A stretch of 64,000 bases of DNA. It comes from Opeltia flavorubescens. Its lineage: Eukaryota > Ascomycota > Lecanoromycetes > Teloschistales > Teloschistaceae. The position numbers and the translations under genes were made by a program. Shown piece by piece: positions 56,282 through 64,000 of this stretch (its first letter is position 1; each line of letters opens with the position of its first letter). The stretch is taken from NCBI GenBank assembly GCA_000442125.1, contig KE546976.1:744001-808000 (forward strand). Direction: 5' to 3'. Under the pieces are notes generated by a model that saw only the letters and a list, made by a program, of their open reading frames with translations, had not been told where the DNA came from and ran no database searches.

Positions 56282-58131
56282 TCAATCTGGAGCAACATGG
56301 CGTACCGAGGCTGGCCTGTGCTGTTGGCCAGTTCCACCTTGACTAGCTGACGGTTCAATCAGATGTTTTCTGGCAGCTTGGACCTGATAATTCTGGAGCA
56401 CGCCGGAATTCCTTCCGCGATATCGCATGCTTGTTATATCATACGAGTCCGCATGATAGGTTGGAATTTCATCATCATCATCTTCGTGGTCGAACTTATA
56501 TCGCTCCGCCAATATGTCATCCAAGCTTTCTTTCCATGGTATGCGCATTCCTCGACGATCGATCATCAGTCTCCCTCCTCTACCAATTCGGCGCCGGAAA
56601 GATGGCTGAGATCCATAAGGTCTATCATATGAAGGAGACGCATACCGGACTGAGACCATTTGATCCTTGGTTGACCTGGGCAAGCTAGGTTCCGCGACAA
56701 GGTCACCAGAGTGTTCCGACGATATCGATGCTGGAGGTGTCGGCAAGTATTCAGCCGTCGCTGTCCGAAAACTCGAACCAGCACTCTCTTCGAAGGGTGG
56801 CGTCAGCGGTGCCCTTGTCATGTCTAGGTAACCCTCGTTGCGCTGCTTGTGTTGCGCTATTCTGTTCTCGATATCATCTTGTATCTTTCGCTCCTTCTCT
56901 GCTAAAATTTCCTGCAAAAGAACCAGATCTATGTCCGCAAAACGTCCGTCAGGCCGCTGTGGCAGTCGCAACTGTTGAGCGGTCGGACGTTGCGTTGACT
57001 GATCCATAGACTTTTTCTTCTGCGGTTTTTGGTTGATTAGAAGTTCTTCGTCTCCTTCCTTGTACTGATCGGGAAGGTTGCGCTTCACTTGTCTGAGGTT
57101 GCTCCGTTGTTCGAAGAGTTGCTTATCAATCACAAGCTGCTCACGTTTGAGTATCTCTCTTTGTCGTATCAAGGATATGATCTGGCGCGCCTCCTCCAGC
57201 TCCTTCCGAAGCTTCTTGAGCTTCTCCGCGCTATGGGCATCCCTACCACGGGTTTTACGTACTTGACGGACTTCCCGTCTCCTAAAACAGACGTATGGGT
57301 CAGAGTCGTCCGTCTCTGCCCCGGTCTCGAGCTTCGAAAGCATTAGCCAGATGCTGGAGCGGTATGAAGAGACGGTCTACCTTGAGATTCACTGCCAGCG
57401 ATCTGTTGCCAATCTTTAGTCTTCTAGATTTCCAATGAGCATATATCTCTTTACTGAAGACTTTGGTAGGAGCGTCCAAGCCATCATCGAAAGCATCTTC
57501 GATTTCTTCATACGAAAGTACTGGTGAGTTGTCTACTGCAGCATACGGTTGTTTCGTTTGAGCGGTTTCTTCGCAGAAGTTCATGATTTCCTCGAATTGA
57601 GTCTCTGAGCACATTGTTGAAGCATCCCTCTTGTTCAATGATTTAAGAAATGTGTCGTCTTCATCGTCCATATCGTATGGACAGCCGCAACAGTCTTCTA
57701 CGGTGGAAGAAAAGCGGATATATGTGGCGGGCTGGGGGAAGGTAAGGGAATAAAGGGCGTCATAGTGGATGGTACTTTGGATGGTGTCGGGCGTTGGAAT
57801 ATATATCTGAGCGACCTTACCGCCAACTGCTGCGGCCTGTGAAGCAGAAAGAGCCGCTTGGAGATGGTGTTCCTGGTGAGTACGGTCAACATGGGTTGCC
57901 TGATTGGGCAGGCAGACGCGATAATCGGCAGGGTCGATGTATTAGGTAAGCAAGATCGCAACCTACAATTTCCTCGCCCTTCTCCACGCCCGTTTCGACT
58001 TTGGGCACATTTCTTTGACCATCATCATCGATGGCATCGATCTGGTCCTCGCGGAGGATTTGGAGTGCTTGTTTTGTGGTCAATTTCCGTTGCCTGAAGC
58101 GCGCTGAACCGGCGACGGCGGATCGGGTCAT
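56282..58131 (-). CDS. EPL1: Enhancer of polycomb-like protein 1 (NuA4 subunit)
   Basis: Scaffold of the NuA4/piccolo histone H4 acetyltransferase, holding Esa1 and Yng2 on the nucleosome. Exons on the minus strand: 58131-57967, 57872-57381 and 57331-56282; 568 aa. The N-terminal EPcA region reads FRQRKLTTKQALQILREDQI, VETGVEKGEEIEHHLQAA (intron 1 join), KVAQIYIPTPDTIQ, SLTFPQPATYIRFSSTVEDC and DEDDTFLKSLNKRD. Later segments are PTKVFSKEIYAHWKSRRLK, and after intron 2 TGAETDDSDPYVCFRRREVR, followed by a basic coiled-coil stretch. The C-terminal third is disordered, with an Asp/Glu patch (DHEDDDDEIPTY). Length is near that of fungal homologues. Divergent from calcineurin B. Confidence 0.93.
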
Positions 58132-58580
58132 AGAAGCGGATATAGCGATCCAAAAATTGCGAAAAAAGGATCACGTATGAATGAGATCCTTTTGTGATGA
58201 TTTATCGCATTTTTAAAAGCAAAAGTGGTGGTTGTTGATGACAAAATGGAATGTTTGATACTTGGTGAATGGGTTGACGTCGGGTCGGCTAGGTCAGGAA
58301 TGGGGGTACAGGCGGAGTTGATGGCAACAACGACACGTAAAGGGTTAGGGCTTAGGGGTGCCCCTCCTTCCTATACGAGTATCTCGCCTTGGTTAGGCCT
58401 TGCCAGGAAATTGTATTGTCTTGTGCCATTTCTATCGAGCAGTCCGCAACAATCGTGTGCACCTTTTCGGATCTGCCTCTCAATCCCTGTCAAGGATCTG
58501 ACATCTCGCAATCCATAGAGGAGAAACAGCACCGCAAAGGTGGCGTCCGCAAACCAGGCAGCGCTGTATGATGCGCGCAG
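58132..58580. promoter_or_regulatory. Divergent region between EPL1 and CNB1, with telomere-like word
   Basis: About 450 bases between head-to-head genes. Contains AAAGGGTTAGGGCTTAGGGG at 58339-58358, a telobox-like run. The missing first CNB1 exon should also lie here. Confidence 0.45.
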
Positions 58581-59394
58581 AAGAACAACAGGCTCTAGCA
58601 GCCAATTACTTGAGACCATCATTCAGGGTTCTAACTGTGCGCAATACCTGCAGCGTTCATCCTGTTGGGTATGCTAAATGTCCGAGCAGTTGATCGAGAC
58701 GAAGTGGACCGGCTACGGAAGCGTTTTATGAAGCTTGACAAGGTTTTCCCTTTCACCGACGCCCAATCTCGGTTGGCCCGCTGATTGTGAAAAGGATAAC
58801 TCAGGCACAATCGAGCGCGATGAATTTCTCTCGCTGCCTCAAGTCTCGTCCAATCCGTTGGCGACTCGGTATGCCATCACCGTCCCGACTCTATCATCAG
58901 TCGACTAATGTGGCAATAGCATGATAGCAATATTCGACGAGGACGGCGGTGGCGATGTCGACTTTCAAGAGTTTGTGTCCGGCCTCAGTGCCTTTAGCTC
59001 AAAGGGAAACAAGGAGGAGAAGCTACGGTTCGCATTCAAAGTCTACGACATTGACCGGGATGGATATATAAGTAACGGGGAACTATTCATCGTACTGAAA
59101 ATGATGGTGGGGAGCAACTTAAAAGATCAGCAATTACAACAGGTACGGCGGCAGGTGCCAATCATCTTTTGGTGATGTTCGCGTAGTCACAAGCTGACGG
59201 ACGAGAACAGATTGTGGACAAGACGATCATGGAAGCAGACAAGGACCGAGATGGGAAAATCAGCTTTGACGAGTTCACCAAGATGGTGGAGAACACGGAC
59301 GTTTCAATGAGCATGACTTTAGGTATGTCGCATCAAATCCAGTCGAAGCCTTGAGGCAGACTGACACGTGCGTGTGCCACAGACCAATTCTAAT
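58581..59394 (+). CDS. CNB1: Calcineurin regulatory subunit B, first exon not resolved
   Basis: Ca2+-binding subunit of the calcineurin phosphatase, which drives stress and calcium signalling. Readable exons: about 58581-58636, 58690-58742, 58795-58868, 58920-59142, 59211-59322 and 59384-59394. Four EF hands are seen: [36 protein letters not shown] and [12 protein letters not shown]. Between them are [11 protein letters not shown] and [20 protein letters not shown], and the end is MTLDQF-stop, finished by an 11-base last exon. The N-terminal exon reads [17 protein letters not shown], matching the family after its MGN start. No in-frame ATG precedes it before a suitable acceptor, so a small upstream exon carrying the myristoylated start must exist. 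Two acceptors (before 58581 or 58584) are possible. Confidence 0.9.
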
Positions 59395-60576
59395 GATTTG
59401 ATACCCGATATCGCAAGATTTCCATGATATGAAGTCAGGAATGAGCTCCATGTAAAGTGCATGAGTACCGGCATCTGCAAGGCCTACGGAGCCATATCTC
59501 CCTTGATGACAGGTTGGGAGTCTCATTTTTAGCAGCTACAACCTTCTCCCAGAGGTCGCCAAACTGTGCATGTTTTCATACGGTTGATTTATTCTCCCGC
59601 CCAACTCGGCTCTCACATGAACTCTGCATTGCATCAATCATTAACTAATTTGCCATGTCGATTCATTGATCGATAACATCATCCCAACGGAAATAACAGA
59701 AGCGGGTGATAGGAGAACAAAGCTGCCACTGCTACCGTCCCCCCCTGGAAGTTGCATATGACATCCTTGGCGAAAAGGTCGCCCGGTCATGCAGCTCTTT
59801 CAAGCCTCGCAGCAGCCTTACATGCAGATCCCCTTATGCACGTCCCTGCAGGGTCGAAGCTTTGCCGGAACTGCTGTGTAACCGCCGATCAATCATACCA
59901 ACCTCATTTCTGTATATTTCCGCCCAACAGCATGGCAACAGGGTATGCACCGTGTCTCTCAGTCAGCTGACGACATCAGCGGTTGCGACTTGCGTGTCAA
60001 TAGAACAATTCATGAGCAGGGGGGCCGTTTGTAAGGAAAAAGCGATGGTCAATGGTATGTTTGTCGCATATAATAAGAAGTGCACAGATGTTGCCACAGC
60101 GTCCATGGTTTGTAGAGAAAGGTGTGAACTGATTGTAGGTAGTTGAGATTTCAAAATTGCCCTTGCGCAAGAATCTAATCTCCCAGCATTGTACTTGCTT
60201 GCGCGAGTTATGTGTACTAATTACTGGCAATCTGATCCATGGTTGCCGCCGCTTCTTTGTCTCCCTCTTTCCTCTCCAAGCGTGAGTGGAAACTCATTTC
60301 GCCAGTCCAGCTGGCGCATCATGTGGACACATTACTTATTTTCGAAAGATTGCAAGACACCGAAGGAAAGCCGCCCAGGGGTATATGTCCAGCCTGATCC
60401 ACCCAACACCGTGAACCCTTTTTCGGTTTGCCCGCGTCAAATCTAGCCCGTGTAATGCATGTTGAGATCTATAATAAGCACATAAGGAAAATACGAGGTT
60501 GATGGTTAGAATAGTGATCGATGTTTTCGCAACAACATCGGGAAGATGGCAGGCCAATGTGGGATTTCCACGTGAT
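59395..60576. other. Convergent intergenic region after CNB1
   Basis: An 1182-base gap between converging genes, long for two 3' UTRs. A 146-codon plus-strand ORF (59706-60146) shows no family and has a composition unlike neighbouring genes. No RNA gene or repeat seen. Confidence 0.4.
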
Positions 60577-61836
60577 TCAGCCCTCATCGGTTCGGGGGTC
60601 TATGTCGCCTCCTGCAGGAGCTTCGCCCTCATTACCACCTAGTAAATCAATGCATTGTGTGAGAACTGATCGTTAGGTCAGCAATGATTCCCCGTGTTTG
60701 AGCGCTTCACCTTACTACTCATAATCTCTTCTTCCCAGACGCCCATCTGATAGTCTACTAGACCGTATCTCTCGATACCGTCACATTGCTGAACCAGAGC
60801 GTCACCCATTTCCTTGAGGAATTCCTCGGGAAGAATGTTTTGCGGCGAAGACGGCGGCTGTCCAGTGTCAAGCATTTGTCGGGTACTGTCCATCTGGCGC
60901 TGGAGGACCGCAAGCCAGCATTTGTTGAATTCGTCCCACAGTACTAAGCGGCCTTCCCGGAGCGACTGGTCGTCTGAGACAAGACCTGAATTATTGTAAG
61001 TTGGAAGGTTCGAAATGTTCTACCGCAACCCCCTTACCTAGTTCCTTCACGCGACTGAGAAGCCATTGTGATAATCTGAGCAATGTCTCCGCAGCTTCGC
61101 TCAATCTGCCCTGACTAGTATGCTCAAACACCTGCCTGATCCTTTCTTGATACTGGTTGAGCTCTTCTTGATGATTAGGACCCTCGGAATCCTGCTGCTG
61201 CTCTATCATTTCTTGTGTGGTGCTGTGAGAATATTCGGCCAGGCCAGCGGAGTAAGGTGTGGGAATTGTTTGGCGACTGGACCCTGGTGACTGATACGGG
61301 ATACTCTGATGGAATTGGGAAGCACCGTATTGCGGATCTGGCGATGTCTGGCCAGAAGGACCGATGGGCTCACCCGCCTGATAATACGACGGAACCCCGA
61401 ATTGGTTGGGTACTAGCTCTAGTGATGCAGATTGCCGTGGCTGGTATTGTGGCACAGCGCCATAGGATGACCGAGCTTGAGGCTGCTGTGGGACGTTATA
61501 CACCATTTGTGACGTGTATTGCGGGAAATTCTGTGATCGCGGTTGCCCTTGATCGTAGTCCGGTGGATACTGCAGTGAGCTACTCTGCAATTGCGTTGGT
61601 GGGTATTGTGCACTTTGCGGATACCCAAAACCCCCAAACTCCTGATGATGTGCCCCGGAGGCAGAAGCCGCAGTTGCGGAGGTTGGACTCCTGCCCATCA
61701 TCATCTGAGCTTGCCCAAGCCGTTCCGGCGCGTTACCTTCCGGTGCATCTGATCTGTAGTTCGGGGCAAAGCTCCGAGCGTAGTTTTGATGCTCATACTG
61801 TCTTCTCTGACGTCCGTCACCTTCCATTCCACTCAT
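60577..61836 (-). CDS. Q/P/Y-rich protein with conserved C-terminal helical domain, function unknown
   Basis: Exons on the minus strand: 61836-61038, 60985-60716 and 60638-60577; 376 aa from the first in-frame ATG. The N-terminal ~240 residues are Gln/Pro/Tyr/Ser-rich (SLQYPPDYDQGQ, VYNVPQQPQARSSYGAVPQY). The rest looks ordered and helical: EELNQYQERIRQVFEHTSQG, RLSEAAETLLRLSQWLLSRV, then across the intron GLVSDDQSLREGRLVLWDEF, NKCWLAVLQRQM, LPEEFLKEMGDALVQQCDGI and GLVDYQMGVWEEEIM. I do not recognise the family; a prion-like N-terminus with a helical partner-binding domain would suit a transcriptional co-regulator, but that is a guess. The frame is open upstream to 61921 without an ATG, so an extra N-terminal exon is possible. 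Confidence 0.75.
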
Positions 61837-64000
61837 CCGGCCAAGATCAAACGCCCCCGGCAGCAGCCCAGGAATCGGAATCTGACTTGCCGGTGAGGCT
61901 GGTGGGGTCGCATAGGCTGCCACGTTTCCGGCCTTCGGTATAGATACCGCTCAACTGGGTTCCGTGCCCCGATACGTAGCAGTCATACGTTGTAGTTGCA
62001 GCTTGACGGTCGAACAGCTGGAAACTCAATAGAATACATCAGGAACGAATGAAGGAAACGAAGAAGCGGTGGCTGCTATATATGGGCAAGCTCACCGAAA
62101 AACAAGGCGGTCCGGCTATCCTGTGATAGACGGAAAAGATCCAGGTGTAAAGTGGTGGTACAAGATATTAGATGATTGCCGTACAATGGACTCACACAGA
62201 AAGTAGTCTCCGGCGAAGGACAAGGATTTGCCCTGAGGAATAACGAATGGACCAAGTCTCGATGATTCTTTGGTAGGCTGCGAATCAGAAAAAAGAGCCG
62301 ATGTCAGCGGTGAGTGACCGACTGTGGGAGTCCCAGCTCCACAGCTAAGTCGAGCACTGTAAAAGTGTATTACGGAAGAGTAATCAGTTTCAAGGCTGAA
62401 GTCCGGGTTATATCCTAGAATAGTGATGTTTGCCGGGCAGAAGAAGATTGTCAGTGAGGCTGGCTGCGGACCCACGCGAAAAGTGAAGGTTGTGTCTTGC
62501 AGATGATCGACGTTGGGCAAAGGACCAGGAATTGATGAGTATTAAGTCGTCTAAGAGATTGCGGTTCCTTCGCAGCTCGCTTCCTTCAGGCAAGCCCGGA
62601 GGATGTGTGCTTCCAAATCAATGGGATTAGATATGACAGGACTCTCTCGACACTGAACATGCGGCAGCAGCTCACTTTTCAATTTTGTTTTATAGAACGA
62701 AAAATGATGCACGACGGAAGCTCCCAATTGGCCGGCATCGAATCTCACGCCATGCGCTCTCTGCCTTGGGGCTGCAGAGCCGGCTGTCCACGAGTATGCT
62801 AGGCTAGCTAGTAACGAAGCTACTGTAGGTACAGCAGAACCATGATGCACAGACAGGGCCACCCGCGTTTGTTTGGAGCAATCATGCGGCGCAGGGTAGA
62901 GGAAGCGCACCCTGTCAGCAGTTGGTCAAGCGCGAATGATGCCGTGGGGTGCAGATGCAAGACGTTTCAAGTATGAGTAGGTAAAAAGGATTGTGATTTC
63001 CCCGAGCAACTGGAGCAAGTCGCGAGGAAAGATAGACAGCATGGCATGAGCTCAGGCTGGTCAGATTTGGTGAAGAGAGTCGGGTACGGAGCAATGGGGT
63101 GGGGAAGAGCAAAGAATGGCACCGACTTGGACTATGCTCTCTAGCGCTGGTCATTACCACAGTTCGAGATGGAGCTGCGCTCCCCAGGAGCAGCGCAGTG
63201 CCCCTTCATCTCCTTGGCGTAATCAAGCAGTGATGGCCACTTGCGAGATGACGATGACGACAGCTGATAAGGACCAACAGACCACCTACTGAGCTCGAGG
63301 TGCCGTCCATATTGTCCGGCCAATCGTCGGCTCCAACACGGTGTTTGAGATGAAGCGTAGTGTTTCAAAACGCTGCTCCTTCACTTCTCCAACATGTGCT
63401 TATGTTTAGCTCTTCTGCTGAAGTGAGGATTGCAATTGCCGTGCACCAAGGTCGATCATCGGGCTGTTTTTGCAAGCTTGTCCCCTTTTCGGCCATGAGG
63501 CGCCACTCCACCGTTTGGAGAAGGTCTCTAGAGCGTATGTTCAGCTCGCCACGGTAAGGTGGAAGTCCACCCAGGGTAGAAGTAGGAAATTATGGGGGAA
63601 ATGCTGCTCATCTCCCTGCTGTACCTTCCTTTCTTGCGGCGAGTCTCCCCCGGGCCGAGGGATCATGGCCATGCGGATTACTACGAGACACGGCCGACCA
63701 ACTGTGAGAAGTGAAGAGTTAAGATACGGATGTAAAGGAGCCGAAGGGATATTCCCAGTGTAGGTTGGGGCTGACGAAGTTGGTCCTGTTCAATGGTGAA
63801 GGTCGAAAAAGAGGGCAAGTTGATCGACATGAGCTTCGTTTGGGTCGGCGTAGTGACTTCCCAAGGCGAGTTTGAGGAGGTAAGGTCGGTCATCTAATTG
63901 GGTACCAAGTTGCGGGCTGGCCGTTGATCGGATTCGCCTCATGACGGGAGTGGGAAGTGTGGGAAGTGGGACTGGAGGTGTCTAAGGTAGGTTAGCAGAC
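61837..64000. promoter_or_regulatory. Long 5' region of the Q-rich gene, to the window edge
   Basis: About 2.2 kb without a recognisable gene. On the minus strand a GTGAGT donor near 62199 and a TTTCCAG acceptor near 62023 could bound a leader intron. An 11-codon upstream ORF (ATGACTGCTACG...) lies at about 61983-61948 before the main frame. ORFs at 62116-62593 show no family. The right end (63100-64000) is mixed sequence with many short ORFs and no recognised feature. Confidence 0.4.

Noticed and set aside
59706-60146. 146-codon plus-strand ORF between converging genes.
   Set aside because: No recognisable family, unusual Cys-rich composition, many overlapping ORFs; likely random.
62116-62593. 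Minus-strand ORFs of 134 and 61 codons upstream of the Q-rich gene.
   Set aside because: Frames do not join to the main coding frame through the visible leader intron and show no family; treated as leader sequence.

Overview
The window is from the nuclear genome of a filamentous ascomycete (Pezizomycotina). Almost every gene is cut by short introns of about 45-90 bases with GT(A/G)AGT-like donors and CTAAC/CTGAC-like branch points close to the acceptor. Intergenic spaces are short, both strands are used, and the proteins are fungal types: class V myosin, EPL1, BUR1, RRP36, a P5B ATPase and a complex I LYR subunit. I cannot fix the class (Eurotiomycetes or Lecanoromycetes would fit). Gene models were spliced by eye from reading frame, splice sites and family resemblance, without RNA evidence. 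Two single unknown bases (N) show this is a draft assembly.

Layout. 1-3.6 kb: a uracil-salvage/degradation locus with URC1 (cut by the left edge) and uracil phosphoribosyltransferase, with the transcription elongation factor ELF1 between them. 4.1-10.4 kb: cohesin release factor WAPL, the GTPase Rheb (TOR pathway) and cytosolic seryl-tRNA synthetase, all on +. 11.3-13.1 kb: a zinc-finger peptidase of the ZUP1/UFSP family. 13.1-14.1 kb: a TA-rich, gene-free stretch. 14.1-15.6 kb: FAP7 (small-subunit ribosome maturation) and ITPase/HAM1, tail to tail. 16-23.4 kb: a GT31-like Golgi glycosyltransferase and class V myosin. 24.4-28.2 kb: phosphoglycerate dehydrogenase (serine synthesis) and the histone chaperone NAP1. 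28.7-34.7 kb: a P5B ATPase (YPK9/ATP13A2 type) and a cyclopropane-synthase-like methyltransferase.

35.6-40.5 kb: BUR1 (CDK9-like kinase) and a forkhead transcription factor. 41.1-42.6 kb: an FCP1/NIF-type HAD protein. 42.8-43.7 kb: two adjoining inverted-repeat (MITE-like) elements of one family. 43.9-49.8 kb: RRP36, a conserved disordered protein of unknown function, RPC19 (RNA polymerase I/III) and NDUFA6 (complex I). 50-55.1 kb: BUD31 (spliceosome), a small membrane protein, the SNF1/AMPK beta subunit and KAE1 (tRNA t6A). 56.3-61.8 kb: EPL1 (NuA4 acetyltransferase), calcineurin B and a Q/P-rich protein of unknown function. The last 2 kb looks like a long 5' region.

Functionally the window is mostly housekeeping: transcription and chromatin (ELF1, WAPL, NAP1, BUR1, EPL1, RPC19), ribosome and tRNA work (FAP7, RRP36, SerRS, KAE1) and nutrient or calcium signalling (Rheb, SNF1 beta, calcineurin B). 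I found no secondary-metabolite cluster, no CRISPR array, no rRNA and no convincing tRNA. The most unusual items are the URC1-ELF1-UPRT arrangement, the twin inverted-repeat elements, two GC-AG introns in neighbouring genes, in-frame introns that could be retained, and three conserved genes without a known function.
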